This document shows, piece by piece, positions 33,800 to 48,563 of a stretch of DNA of 64,000 bases. Both the position numbers and the translations under genes were made by a program. Position 1 is the first letter of the stretch; every line of letters begins with the position of its first letter. Source of the DNA: Entoloma clypeatum (taxonomy: Eukaryota > Basidiomycota > Agaricomycetes > Agaricales > Entolomataceae); contig OY751487.1 in NCBI GenBank assembly GCA_963565915.1, positions 2,232,001-2,296,000 of the forward strand. The letters are read 5' to 3'. Below the pieces are notes generated by a model that was given only the letters and a program-made list of their open reading frames with translations, was not told where the DNA came from and did not search any database.

Positions 33800-35640
33800 C
33801 TCGTGACGGGCGCAGCGTTCTCCATACCGTACCATAGGCTGCTGGTCTCATCACTGCTCGCGTCCTATCAAGAGACGGGTTTAACGTTCAGATTCTGACG
33901 GGCTAGGCCCGCCTTGTCATCAAGAAGTACGGTTCTATCCTCAATCCTGCTGTATTCGAACCTTATCAGTGTCTATGGCGAATTCAGATTCTCCTCCTTA
34001 CCCATGCCTCCGCCATTAAGGGCCGGCTATCAGGAGAAGATCTGTGCAATTACATGGAAGCATTCGCTGACACTTATCTGAATGGAAATGAAATTCGAGG
34101 TTGAGGTCTTCAGAATCTAGCGATCCCGGAGTGGGTCGTGGCTTGTGGACGTTAAAGATAAGCAGACTGGTCTCAAGTCCCTGCTTGAATACTGTCGTAT
34201 TGCTCTCTGCATAGCTGTCAGTGCCTGAGCCTGCAACAGCTTTCCCTCGATTGAAATGTCTACAGGGGTGCAACGCTCCCCAAGTGCCGGAAAGTCTACC
34301 TCCTGCAGGTGCCAAAGTCGCTGGATTTGGTGGTCTTGTCGTTCATTCCAACGACTTTGCGCGAAATCTTGATGAGATTACCAATCCCAGTGCTTCCCCG
34401 TGATGGACCTTAATCGATCGTTGTGGTTGGAGGCGGGAAGTCGGCACAAGGGTAGGAGCAACTACGGGTTTGATATTCGGAACTCACCATCCAATTTATT
34501 CTCTCAGTTTAGCATTTTTGCCTATTAAGTACCTTGCCAATCCAGGCCGAAATGTTTCGGTTGTGTTGGAAGAACGGATCCTCTCTGACTTGATTGGGAT
34601 TTCGTCGCCTCACATCCAATTGCGAACGCGTCTCGATTTGGTTTTTGTTTCGTTCGTAACAGCCCTGGTGTTCTCATGATAAGAGAGCCTTCTTGCATAC
34701 AACCTGACCGGGCAGCAAAGCCACACGTTTTATCTGGGATAGAACAACACCGACATCTATTCGTGAAGCATGTTTCTTCATGCTGTGAAGCCTCACAGGC
34801 CTGACACAGCGTTATACATAGTTCGACGCGTTGCAACTTCCCAGGGATTCCCCCTCGCGAAGTGCTCATTCCCTGTTCTGGGCATTAGTACCAACGACGA
34901 GGGTGCCTACCGCCCCAATAGCTTCTATGCTTTGGTAAATGCAGGTAGCATTGGCCTTGTTGCACCAACCCACGCAGACGGCTTCAGCGAGGATGCCCGG
35001 TCAGTGAAATTGGGCAATGGGCAGGCCTGCCTGCAGATGTGAGTCGCTGCGAGCTACACCATGGATACAAACGTTCCGATTGCTTTACACCTCATCTTGG
35101 AGTAAATATTTGATCGTGTGTTCTTCCTCTTCATACTCATCGATAATCGAACCAAAAACCGATATCAACTCTCAGCCGAAACCGCTGAAGAGTTGGTGAT
35201 TGACAGGCATACTCCACGAATGAAGATGGACTCTTACGACGCTCTCACCTGCTCCACCTTCTCACCCAGAACATGAACAATGGGTATCCTCGATCTATCG
35301 TGCCGCAAAGAAGATTGAAAAGCGCGATTTCGCTATTCAACGGTGCTGTCTCGTATTACTACCCAGACCACAACCTCGTATGCTCATACCTATGTACAAT
35401 ATACAGTTCGGTGCAAACGACGGCTAAGTATATATACGAGGTTTCAGCCCACTGGATCTCTTCATATGTTCTCGCCGACAAATTGCAGCATCCGTCCTCT
35501 GCCGAGGAAACTCTGTCATCGCAGAGCGGAATGCTGCGTGGTTAAGAAAGCGATTTCCTGATATGCTATTGTGGAGAACAACAGTAGTGGTGTGATTTTG
35601 TTGTCTTCATGATTTTTGATTGCTGTGCCCAGCTGGCCTC
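33800..35640 (+). pseudogene. Flavin-containing monooxygenase, dead copy
   Basis: Fragments of one FAD/NADPH-dependent monooxygenase appear in order but in changing frames. They are GLITARVLSRDGFNVQIL (after the FAD site), VYGEFRFSSLPMPPP, GEDLCNYMEAFADTYLNG and WLVDVKDKQTGLKSLLEYCR. Then come GFGGLVVHSNDFARNLDE, LSDLIGISSPHIQLRTRLD, the piece PRDSPSRSAHSLFW, and NDEGAYRPNSFYALVNAGSI. The last ones are ADGFSEDARSVKLGNGQ, SAHWISSYVLADKLQ and IAERNAAWLRKRFPDML. At least five frameshifts and several stops separate them, more than introns could explain. It sits alone between Hsp90 and the aldehyde dehydrogenase. Unlike the transposons here, its lesions are mostly small insertions or deletions. 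Reference family: mushroom single-domain FMO of about 600 residues. Confidence 0.8.
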
Positions 35641-35906
35641 AATGTCGATACACTCCTAGATGATATATACCCAGCCCACGGAGTGGCGGGGACCGGACGA
35701 CACGGCCGTCCAGAGGGAGCGTCGTTCGGGAACATGTGGTACATAACCATTACTACATAGACCTTTGGGTTGTATTGTCGAGTATGCGAAATTCAGTTGT
35801 GAATACACAGCGAGTTCCACCCAAAAGCAAAAGGTATCATACATAGATTAACAAATCATGGGATAGAGCAAATGTCGTGCAATGTAAAGGAATGATTACG
35901 GTAACC

Positions 35907-38267
<2,361 letters not shown>

Positions 38268-38411
38268 GGTGCACACAGGACAGAGTTTGAAATCACGGGT
38301 CCATTATGAAACGACAGCCACGTGATCTTGATCATATTGCAAGGTATACTACTAAAGAGCTATTATGTGTAAAAAGAATGATGAGTAGGAACTGAAGGAC
38401 ATATGCTATCG

Positions 38412-40526
38412 TCAAGCAGTCCCTTTCACACTACTTCCAGAATCCCTCTTCCTCATCCCACCAAGCTTCTTAAGTCCAGCCAAACCGCTCATTGCCTTCT
38501 TATGCGTCGCCGTTGTTGGTGTCGTTTTACCACTCTGTGCCGTTGCCGACTCAGTGGCTGGAACCGTTACATCGATTTGCGTCGTCTTCTCCTTTTGCGA
38601 CGACATCTCTGGTCCTCTATCGATTTCAGAAACGTCAGAAACAGTATCGACGACCCCGCCTCCACCCACCAACCCCACTGTCGTGTCTGGTGCTTGTACT
38701 GCTACAGCTTCCGCCGCTGTGCCACCCTCGCCTGCCTCGGTGAGCTCGGCCTGTGATGGAGCGGGCGACGACGGCGCGATCGGCCTTGTAGGCATCACTG
38801 GCACAGAAGTAGCCATCAAATCAGGAATGCGAGCGGTTCCTGCTCCTGCCGCCGACAGGTGTCCGACAATATCAGCACTAGAAGTTGAGCGGGATCGGGC
38901 AGCAGGAGAGATATCCCCACTGAGCGAGGACAATTCACTGCTCGTGCTCCTTCCGCTTTCGGCATTACTTTGGGCAGGTAGGGATTTTGAGTACCCAGGG
39001 ACAACGTTTAGGTCATCCTGGAAAACGTCATGCGTGCGGGGGCTATGCCCAGACTCCAGGTCTTCGTCGAAGGAGGACGATGACGAGTCTGAGATGGGTA
39101 ATATGTCATCAGGCATTGGCAGTGCTACAGGTCTGGGGGCTGGTGCTTTAGTGACAGAGATTGTGGGCACATCCCGTGACGAAATGGGGCGAGCATGGTT
39201 GCCAGTAGCCAGGGCAGAAGACGTCGGGTCTGGGATATACTCCTCGTCGTCAGCGAGAAAGGGGATACTGGTTGTGTTTTTTTTGTCAAGCGAAGTCTAG
39301 TGAAAAGTTCAAGTACATGAGGGGAAAAAAGTTGAGGCAATTCAGGATGACTTGCCTCGGCTTGCATGTTTGGGGTCACGTCGGCAACTACACCAGCTTC
39401 GTGCCATCTCTTCAAACTTCGGTCGGCCCATGCTTCCAGAACATTCCAACCTCTGTATTCTCCATTCAAACGCAAGCCAGCGCCGGAACCCATATCGCCG
39501 CCACCATCACCCTGACCTCGGCCGGTTCCATCGTAGAAATAGCTCTCATATCCAACATCATCCTCACTGTCCTCACTTCCATCGTTGCCAGTGCTGATGT
39601 CTGTGCCTTCCCCACTCTCCAACTCATCTGCAAAACTGGCAAGCCATTTGGCCCAACCAGTAGGACCGTCTCCCCGCCAGAGCACGACCTTGGTATCAAA
39701 ATCGCGGCCGAAAACAATAACCTGACCAAGAGAACCTTTCTCATCCGGGTCAAGATCGACGCCGACATAGTTACCAGCTTTGTCGGCGATGAGGGGAATC
39801 CATCCCCGTTGAGAATAGGTTTTGCGAACCCAACCAGGTGGTATGGATTGCATAGCCTGACGCAGATGAGGGTTTGCGCCAGTGGTGGGGTCGTTATCAA
39901 CTTCTCTCCAGAACCTCCATTCTTCGAGGACGTCTTCGAGGGGGAGAAGCTTGAGGCCGAAAAAAAGACCCTCTGAGCAGCCGGCAGCGGATTCGGCTTC
40001 TTGGCCGTCGACACAGAGATAAGATTCACGGAGGACGGGCGGGAGGGCAAAGCCGAACTGGAGCTCGGCCTGAGCGAGATCTTGGGGGAGGATGCCGTAG
40101 TTTAGTGTGTCTCCTAGTTCAGGGTATTCACGATTAAGCCAGGAGCGGATGCGGTCCCAAGTATGTGACAGAGGTGGGTAGGAGAGTTTGGTGGAGACGG
40201 GAGGACGGTGGACGGGAAGGAGAGATGCGGACGCGGGGCGGGAGTTGAGGCCGCGACTTGGGGTGGGGGTGAGTACGCTGCGGGGGAAAAGGAGAGGAGG
40301 AAGCTTACGAGGTGCGGACGTAGCTGTAAGGGGAGGGGCCCTGGGGGGGGTAGGTATAGGAGGGGTTGTTTGGGTCGAGGTCGGGGCTGGTGGGGGTGTA
40401 GACATCGGGATGAGGGGGCAAGGTGGGGGAAGAGGTGGGGAGGGAGAATGCCTCATGCGTGGAGGAGAGGGTCTGGCCGTTGCGCGAGTACTCGCCGGAC
40501 GAGAAGAGCGACGAGAGCCAACCCAT
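38412..40526 (-). CDS. KNR4: KNR4/SMI1 cell-wall regulator
   Basis: Knr4/Smi1 is a largely disordered hub protein that links the cell-wall-integrity pathway (Slt2 MAP kinase) and calcineurin to glucan synthesis. Exons 40309-40526, 39356-40256 and 38412-39296 give 667 residues. The N-terminus MGWLSSLFSSGE and YTPTSPDLDPNNPSYTYPPQ is characteristic. The SMI1/KNR4 fold follows with WDRIRSWLNREYPELGDTLN, FALPPVLRESYLCVDGQEA, GWIPLIADKAGNYVGVDLDP and VVLWRGDGPTGWAKWLASFA. The last 250 residues are Ser/Thr-rich, low complexity and end in a Lys/Gly tail. The second intron (39297-39355) uses a GC donor (GAG then GCAAGT). The first intron is about 52 bp; its acceptor could lie 21 bp earlier. The start is the ATG that matches family N-termini; an upstream ATG at 40556 is possible. 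Confidence 0.9.
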
Positions 40527-40586
40527 GCCAGACTTTGCCAGCGTACGTCCAATCAAAAACCTTTCAATTATGGTCTGCTTATCTAA

Positions 40587-42714
40587 TCACCACGTCCCCA
40601 GCGTCCTCCTCACCCGAAACGAACACCCAGTCTTCGCTCGCACCTCCTCGACACTCACCCCCTTCCCAACATCAACTAGCTCTAGCTCCCCCGCATCCTG
40701 GTCTACCTCGAACACCGCCAGCTCCGTAATAATCGTGCTCACCGCCCGCGATCCCGTCAGAGGCAGCACGCACTCCTTCAAGATCTTCGGACGCCCCCCC
40801 TTCGCACAGTGCTCCATCACTGCAATCACCTTTGTCTTCTTAGGGTTAGAAACAAGGTCCATCGCCCCCCCGATACCTATACTTGATGTCTCACATCGGC
40901 CAAGACACTCTCGCCGCAAGGACACTTACCTTTCAGCATCTTGCCCGGAATCATAAAGTTCGCAATATCGCCCGCCTGTGAAACTTCCATAGCCTAGCAC
41001 GGACGCTCAATGCAAGACGAGGACTCTTTTATGACACAACTTACGCCCAGAATCGCAACATCAATATGACCACCACGAATCATTGCAAAAGATTCGCTGG
41101 AATCTGGACAGCCAAACTCCGATTTCAAAAGAAGTCAAGGTAGCATCAAGTAGCAGCTCACCGAAAACGGAAGCCCCGGGAACCAATGTGACAGTCTCTT
41201 TGCCGGCGTTGATCAGGTCGCTTGATCATCGTCTCGATTCAGAAGGTTGACACATCAGATAGGCGGCAAACACTCACGCGTCCAACTGCTCGTGCGTCGG
41301 ATACGGACCCAATCCCAATATCCCATTCTCGCTCTGCAACCAAACTCTCACGTCCGCCCCCAAATGCTCAGGAACAAGTGTAGGCATCCCAATGCCCAGA
41401 TTGGCATAATACCCATCCTTGATTTCCTTGGCTGCACGTTTCGCAATGTAGTGGCGTCGAGCCTGTGTGGCCGCTTTCTCAGGAGACAGGTTGGCGTCAT
41501 CGGCAGATGTATCGTTCGCGAGCGTTACGAATTCGATTTGCTTTTCAGATATTGCAGGCACGATACGGTCGACATAGATACCAGGGAGGTGGATCATATT
41601 GGGAGAGATGGAACCGGCTGGCACGATGTTCTCGGCCTACATGCACCGTTTTTTGGATCTTGATGTTTTTTTTGGATGTTTATGGGGAGGAACACTGACC
41701 TCTACGATGGTAACCTTGGCGTTCTTGGCCATAGCCGTGCTAAAGTTCTGAGAGGAATATCTGGAATGGTGTTGTAATAGGATGTGATGCAGAATGTGGG
41801 TCAGAGTCATCATACCTGAAAACACAGTTTCCTGCTTCATCGACTTTCCACGCCCTAATAAAAGCAAAATCTCCAGGGATGCCGGGTTCCATGATGTATC
41901 GTCGGCCATTGATATCCCTGTGCTCCTTCTTTATACCAGGAATTGCAATGCCGTTGGCGATACCACCTTCGTTATACCGTTGAGGGATTGTGCCGTCCAT
42001 GTATGCGGTTAAAGCACCTGTGGGCGTGAAGAATGCGGGGATCCCGGCGGCATGAGCACGAATTCGCTCGACGAGTGTTCCTTGCGGGACAAGTTCCAAC
42101 GAGATTTGTCCATCAAGGTACATCAATTCAAACTTCTTGTTGCTTTCGATGTAATGGAATGAGCGGAATGCAAAGAAATTGACCACTGGGCAAATTTCTC
42201 ACCCCCCTGGATAAGACGCAACGATCTTATCAAGCTGGTCAGCATTTATGAGCTTTCCTGGAAGAGTGTCGGGACAGCTTCCACAATCGAGCTGCAGACG
42301 CACCTAGACCCGAGTCTCCCGCGCCAGCATTATTCGAAATGCCAGTCAAGTTCTTGACGTCTTTCCGCTTCTCCAATGCTCCCAGAAGGGTATCTATAGA
42401 GAGAATGAGTACTCCCGCTAGAAGGTGAGCCAAGTTTTATATGGTCACCAGGAATGCCTGCGAGTCCGAAACCTGTTGAGCTTAATCAGAAGGATGTATA
42501 TCTCAGGCTTCAACTTAATGAACATGGACGGACCTCCACACATGAGGGCGTCTCCTGACTTGATATCCTTCACAGCTTCATCTGCGGATTTCCACAGTTT
42601 GGAATTTGGGGCGTCTACGGGAATGCTATATTTTCTGGTCGTCTGCGCGAGAAAGGTCACCCTAGAGCTCCCGGACGCATTTAAGAGTTGTGCTCGGTAG
42701 AGCTGGGTGAACAT
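40587..42714 (-). CDS. Succinyl-CoA:3-ketoacid-CoA transferase (SCOT), mitochondrial
   Basis: The enzyme moves CoA from succinyl-CoA to acetoacetate, the key step of ketone-body use in mitochondria. It may also act on other acids such as acetate or propionate, as its fungal relatives do. The N-terminus ([20 protein letters not shown]) looks like a mitochondrial presequence. The alpha part reads [48 protein letters not shown] and [16 protein letters not shown]. The beta part reads [14 protein letters not shown] and [22 protein letters not shown] holds the Glu that forms the thioester, followed by [19 protein letters not shown]. Both halves are in one chain, as in eukaryotic SCOT. At least eight short introns split the gene; the junction near 42190 is uncertain. 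It shares a 216-bp divergent promoter region with SPC25. Confidence 0.93.
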
Positions 42715-42930
42715 GGTAAATCAGCCAAACCTGGCTGCGGGTTAAGATAACGGAGGAGTCGCGTCAGACGAGCCTCTAGTACGTACACTGTCAAACTTAC
42801 CAGAGGGTAGCAGCTGTGGGTTCGACGTAGCCCTGGAGAGGTGCTGGGCCAATCGACATCCACCTGGCGGGCGGACCATCGTTTCTACGGATGGTCACCT
42901 GACCAAACCTACGGTAATGCTGGTGGAACC
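42715..42930. promoter_or_regulatory. Divergent promoter region, CoA-transferase and SPC25
   Basis: Only 216 bp separate the start codons of two genes transcribed away from each other, so they share upstream DNA. I see no clear TATA box or known fungal factor site. Confidence 0.5.
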
Positions 42931-43838
42931 ATGCCTCAACCACACCCACTCCGTCTCCCACAGATCGACCTCGCCGCCGCCCTCAAACACCCAAACCCAC
43001 AGATTGACCTGCGTCTCGAAGCATACGAAAGCTCTACGCGAAACTTCCTCAAGGCGGTCTCAAACTATAAGAACCGTGCCGTTACGTCGATCACCGATCG
43101 CAGAAACAATCAGGAAACTGAGAGGAAGAAGATTTTTGGAAAGACGTCAGCAATAGAGACGGAGACGAATCAGTGTAAAGTGAGAGAGATCGAGCTCGTA
43201 ACTGGTGCGCTTCATCTGTTCTCGTCGCTCCCCTTTTTGTTATCTCACCTGTTTGCTGTCATATTAGATTTGGAAAGAGAAAAGGAGGAAAGAAAGGATG
43301 CAGAGCTGTCTGTTGCGGCATTCAAACGGCAGCTATCATCCCTGAGGGAGAAGTGTTCCGCCATAGAGGCGGAGATCGAGCAATATCGCGTCATTACCGC
43401 GAATCTTCGGCGGGGTGCAGCATATCTCGCTATCCACCTGTATCACAGACATATTGACCTGCCACCCAGAGAAGAACAAAGAACGCTCGACGCTTGGTGA
43501 CTACGCATCACGATTGTCACCTGAACTCTACTTCTGTGAACAGAATATGTGCTGCGTGATAGAGGGTATTGAGAAGGACCGCCTTCTTGTGCGGTTTTGC
43601 GGGATCGACCGCTCAGATCCGGAACGGGAGTTCACCTTTGTGGTAGATGTTTTCAGCAAGGTGTATAAAGGTGACCGGATACGTTTCTAAACTCTGATAA
43701 TGCTGATACCTGCCAGTGGTAACCTCTTCGCCACCGCTCCCTTCACTGCCGATACTCGTCGACAATTTGAACGATTCAAAAGATATCTATGCTTTCATAA
43801 AACAAGCTCGTATGGCATTCGTGGCACAGACTGGATGA
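42931..43838 (+). CDS. SPC25: Kinetochore NDC80-complex subunit Spc25
   Basis: Spc25 pairs with Spc24 to form the globular end of the Ndc80 complex, which ties the outer kinetochore to the Mis12 complex and CENP-T. Four exons (42931-43204, 43268-43414, 43470-43670, 43717-43838) join in frame to 247 residues, normal for the family. The N-terminal half is a coiled coil (NYKNRAVTSITDRRNNQETE, DLEREKEERKDAELSVAAFK, LREKCSAIEAEIEQYR). The C-terminal RWD-like domain reads YASRLSPELYFCEQNMCCVI, LLVRFCGIDRSDPEREFTFV and LNDSKDIYAFIKQARMAFVA. The start ATG gives the MPQPHPLRLPQIDL leader seen in relatives. An in-frame ATG at 42841 would add 30 residues but is less likely. Confidence 0.93.
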
Positions 43839-44538
43839 CCTAATTGGAGGAGGCTATCACTTAGTCACCACCAAAAAGTGACAGAAGGTATAGGTGTCTT
43901 GGGAAAACACTCCTTTTATTGATCCTCAAGACAGAATTTTTATCTATAACAAGTCAGGCTCCTAAACCATCCCCTCGACAAGCTTGAACGCGAGCATCTC
44001 GGACCTTGGAGAAGCCTCCTTCTTAGGCATCGGGATTACTCGTGACTGTGACACCCGTACCATGCTATGATATATGTATTCGGGCATTTAAGGTATTAGT
44101 TTACGGAGACCGTTTTTGAGCACATCGAGAGGGTTCTTGGCTGGTATTGGTACAATAGAGTATGTTTCCAGGCAAGTTTCAGGCAATTTGATTGGCTCAC
44201 AGCAATCACCAGCCAATCAGATCTCTCAAAATCTCCCTGGAAATGAGTTGCAAACATACTCTAATGGTACACCTGTCCATTCCTTCAATTCATGACTCGA
44301 ATTGGACCTTTCTCTGTAAAATGATAAATTGCTTTTGTTTCTAAGGTACATGTTTTGCTCAAAAATAGTTTGGACTACTTATTCCCAAATATGGTCCACC
44401 TATGGGTTATGACACTGGAAAAGGGTATGGGTTATGAGGTATGGGCGAGGTATGGGTTTTTTTGCCAAATTTCTTGGGAACCAACTTGGTGGACCCCAAA
44501 AACCTATGGGGTTTCACAGAGTATGGGTTGTCACAATG
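43839..44538. other. Intergenic stretch between the gene island and the second transposon nest
   Basis: There is no gene here. A short inverted-repeat element lies at 44155-44264. From about 44390 to 44530 the sequence repeats TATGGGTTATG-type words. The stretch ends where the Gypsy LTR begins at 44539. Confidence 0.5.
44155..44264. mobile_element. Small foldback MITE
   Basis: TAGAGTATGTTTCCAGG with TTTGATTGGCT is repeated inverted as AGCCAATCAGAT and CAAACATACTCTA, forming a hairpin of about 110 bp. The word TGGTACA lies on both sides (44148-44154 and 44266-44272). This suggests a 7-8 bp target duplication and a hAT-like mobiliser. Confidence 0.65.
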
Positions 44539-47003
44539 TGTTACAGTCCGATCAGCTCCGACAATTTCTGACCAATTCCGACACCTCCGACACCTCCGAC
44601 ATTTTGACTAATACTTATTATGCACATTTACTGTTATGAATCTCACTACTACATACATTACTTACAGTATATCTGACCATTTTACTTATGTTAAGCATCT
44701 CCGACAGCCACTCATTATCCAACTCTGACAAAGCCACACGTCCTCCGACATAGTATTTAAACTTATGTAGAATCGTGTAGTAGCTTCAGTTTGAATATCA
44801 ACTTAGATTCAACATCACACCTCCCGTCCTCTTTTCTACTCTTAACTTGAGTCCGACCTCCGACCCTCTGATCCTCTGATCCTCCGAAATAAGGACACCA
44901 AAGTATTAGTGAGGGTGCAACACACAAGTTGAAGCCAAGTCCTTGCCTCTATGTTGTACGTGCTCCGACCCTCCGACCCTCTGACTAGTGTTTGAGGGTT
45001 TGGTTTGGTTCGGTTTTTTGCCTCTGAGGGGCATAGACCAAGACCAAGACCGGTCTTCATATATGACAAAAGGGCAAAAAACCGGACCGGACCACTCAGG
45101 ACCGGTCCATCGGACCCATGGACGGTGGACTGAACCGGTCTGGACCGGTCAGAACCAGTTTGGTGGGTTGATTAATTATACACCGCGGCTAAATATATAT
45201 ACGTATGGGAGTGGTAGCCGTTGGACATGAACGGAGGCTGTTCGACACGTTGGGCATGAGTCGGCGCTGTTGGGCATGATTGGGCAGCTTTGGGCGTGAT
45301 TGGGCAGCTTTGGGTGTGATTGGGCAGCTTTGGGTGTGATTGGGCAGCTTTGGGCATGAGTGGAGGCTGTTGGGCGTGAGTCAAGGCTGTGGGGCGCGAG
45401 TGGAGGCTGTTGGGCACAGGAGGGGCCGTTGGGCGAGAGTCAACGCCGTTGGGTGTGGATGGAGGCGTTGGGCATGAACGGAGGCCGTTGTCTGCGAAAG
45501 TAGGCCATTGGGCGCTAGAGGGGGCAATAGCGGGCCATTGCGAGGTGCTCGGCAGTCAATGCCAAGCAAGTGTGTCGTTGAAACTCACAGCCTCAATGCC
45601 CAAACCGTGGCATCACAGGCCTCAAATATACTTATTAACTGATTTAGGGATGTTTATAAACCCTATAAGAAGTATATATACAGTTAGATACATGAGCCAT
45701 GTATGGTAGAGAGTCTGGGCAGCAAATTGACATATCAAATCACATTGTAAATCGTGATAAACGGTGCATCATGAGTTATCTCAAACACAAAAAACATCAT
45801 TTCCTCACTTTCTCCTTTCCACAACCCCTTTAAACTACATGTAGTAAATATATACTATTGCAACATTGTATGTAAATCTATTCAGACCATGCAAATCAAA
45901 TTCAAGGACTTAATAAGGTGAATATAAGCAAAATAGGTCGAAAATTTGACCAGAAAATTTTACTTCAGCTTTGGATTCTCCCCATTCAGGGGATCTCACA
46001 GCACATTTGTTTTTCAAATTTGGTGGATCAATCATGGAGATATAACACTTTTACTGAAATATGCACATTTGATTATTTCTATCTTATCTAGACATCTTAA
46101 AATTATTCAAGGTGTTTCAGAAGGTCAATATATATGTATTTATGAGTTCTATGACTTAAAACCCTTATTAGACCATGAGGAAGGTGCGGCGCGCACCCAC
46201 ACAATGCATTCTGCGCATTGTTTACTATTATTTGATGCAGAGCTCTGCATCGCTATATCATAAGATCCGTGGCGAAATTTCACAAAATAGATACATAGTC
46301 AGTGACACAAAATGCTCTAATACTTAATTGATATAGTGCATAAGCTTTTGCTGCCCCTGTGTAAGACATGTAGGCAGATGTGCGATGTTTTTTTAAGTGT
46401 GTTTATATTTAGTTGACACATTTGATGCGCACCTGATGTGCGTCCAAATGAGGGCAGGCTATTTGCCCTTATTTGCTTTGGCTGCTTTCTGGGCCAAACA
46501 AACCCTTTGCCCAGTTCGCCATCTGACTTTCATGCCCACTCTTGCCCAACGCCCCCCTCTAGCACCCAACGGCGTCCTTTCATGCCCAACGGCCTCCCTT
46601 CATGCTCAACGGCCTCCCTTCACCCCCAATGGCCTCCACCCACGCCCAACAGCCCCCTATCACGCCCCAACGGCTTCGACTCATGCCTAACGCCCTCCCT
46701 TCATGCCCAACGGCCCCCACTCATGCGCAACGGCCCATCCTCACGTCCTGTAAATACATATGTAGACCCTGTATTAGCACCCAAAAGACCAGTCTTTTAC
46801 CGGTCTTCAAAAAAAAAATTTTTGTCGAGACCGAAGACCGGGGCCATCCCAATTTAGCAAGACCGAGACCACGGTCTCGGTCTATTTCAGTTCATTTTTT
46901 GGTTCAGTCTGGTCCAGTTCCAGTCCTATTGGACTGAACCTTGAAACACTACCTCTGACGCATCCGATGTAGCTCCGATGTTTTTGTCGATCAGTTCTTA
47001 ACA
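44539..47003 (+). repeat. 5' LTR of the Gypsy element, split by a hAT-like element
   Basis: The LTR starts TGTTACAGTCCGATC and ends TCAGTTCTTAACA. Removing the insertion (44986-46951) and one copy of its target duplication leaves about 491 bp, equal to the solo LTRs of the family. It is dense in the word TCCGA. Confidence 0.88.
44986..46951. mobile_element. hAT-like non-autonomous element with inverted minisatellite arms, copy 2
   Basis: The ends are TAGTGTTTGAGGGTTTGG and the complement of TAGTGTTTCAAGGTTCAGTC. A perfect 8-bp duplication CCTCTGAC flanks it (44978-44985 and 46952-46959). At 1966 bp it is homologous to 8451-10759 but inverted, including the stretch with TTTGCCCAGTTCGCCATCTG. 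Minisatellites of GTTGGGCATGAG (about 45205-45550) and of its complement (about 46535-46745) sit near the two ends. No transposase is present. Confidence 0.9.
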
Positions 47004-47620
47004 GTATATTCAAACTGCCACTCGCTTATCTGTATTTCAAATTCCAGTTATGGCAGCCCACAACACTCAGAACTCCCACGCAGCAGCAGCCACAGCGGAA
47101 GCTTCAAATCTGCAGGACACCAGGGTGTCATTTCTACATATGTTCCAAGATTTTCCCACAGAAGAATCTGCACCCAAACCTGACCTCATATCTCCGACAC
47201 CTCGTCTCCGAACACCTCAGACACAGGTACCTCCAATTCCTGAAGGATCCTGTCATTCTCATAAATCTCCGACCTCTCCTTTGACGACAACAATCCTTTC
47301 CATCATGAGCAAACTCCAAACCTCGCCGAAGCAATTATGCTTATGACACAGGAGCTCCGAAGCAGAGAGACTCCAAAGACTCCAAAAAAGAAGTTGAAGG
47401 AACCTGACACTTTTGACAGCTCTGACTCTTGGAAACTCACCAGTTTCCTCGCACAATGCACCCTGTATTTCCGAAACAACCCCGCTTTTGACGATGATGA
47501 TAACAAAGTCAGTTTTGCTCTGTTGTACCTCTGAGGAACCGCGCTCGAATGGTTTGAGCCCACCAGTCTGGATCACCTTCAGATGCGCGACAATCAGAAG
47601 ATCCTACGTTACAACGTGGA

Positions 47621-48113
47621 TGTAAGGGCGACCTTACGATCCAACAACTCCGAAGTGCTCTGAAGCGACTCCGATGTCGGACGACTTGCAAGGGAAATCC
47701 AAAGTTAAATTAGACTCTACGAAGTACAATACGAGGCGTACCTTGCAAGGGAAATCCAAAGAGAAAGTTCTGAGGATTCCCTTGCAGGCTAGACAGCTAT
47801 ATAGATGACGAGAATTGGAAATGAGGAGAGGAATGTTGAAATACGACAAAGATCAGGAGTAGGGATGGGAACGGAATATGTAAATTGGAAGTGTGCATGT
47901 GGTGGTATAAATCATTGCTCCAACGTGCACTCCGACGCAGAGGACGGGTTGGAAGTGTTGGAGGTTGGAGGTGTCAAAGGATAGATGGAAACGAAAGGAA
48001 ACATGAAGTATAGTAATATAAATAATAGACGTACCACAATGGTCGGAGGGTCGGAGGATGGGTCGGAGGTGTCGGAGGTGTCGGATTGAGGAAATCGGAT
48101 GGTTGCCCTTACA
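47621..48113 (-). mobile_element. Solo Gypsy LTR inside gag
   Basis: This 493-bp sequence starts TGTAAGGGCGACC and ends GGTTGCCCTTACA. A perfect 5-bp target duplication GTGGA flanks it (47616-47620 and 48114-48118). It contains TCGGAGG repeats near the right end and a tandem CTTGCAAGGGAAATCCAAAG repeated at about 47680-47760. The Gag frame resumes directly after it. Confidence 0.9.
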
Positions 48114-48563
48114 GTGGACTTCAAACATCTTTCCACTTGCACGCAGTGGGATGACGGCACGCTCTGATATCGGTACTACACCAGTTTAGCAGAACATATC
48201 AAAGATGTTTTAGGGACCTACCCCAAACCTAAGACTCTGGCTGAGTTGAAGATAATGGCCCATAACATTGATGCCTGCTACTGGAAACGTCAACACAAGA
48301 AATCACGCTCCTCCGACAAATCCACTCTGAAATCCAACAAATCCAACAAATCCAACAAGAAACAGACTCCCGCTTCATCATCCTTGCAACAACAACAAAA
48401 ATCATCATCCACCTCTCTAAAATCTGCCCTCTCCGACAAACTTGGCAAAGACAGGAAATTAACCCCCCAAGAATGCCAATGATGATTTGACAATAACTTA
48501 TGCATGTTTTGCAGTAACGTTGGTTATTGGGCTTCCGACTGCTCAAAGAAATCATCTTCTAAT

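Noticed and set aside
38492..40050. Long plus-strand frames across KNR4 (38554-39300 and 39272-39976)
   Set aside because: They are antisense to the conserved KNR4 exons and reflect its GC-rich, Ser/Pro-rich coding sequence.
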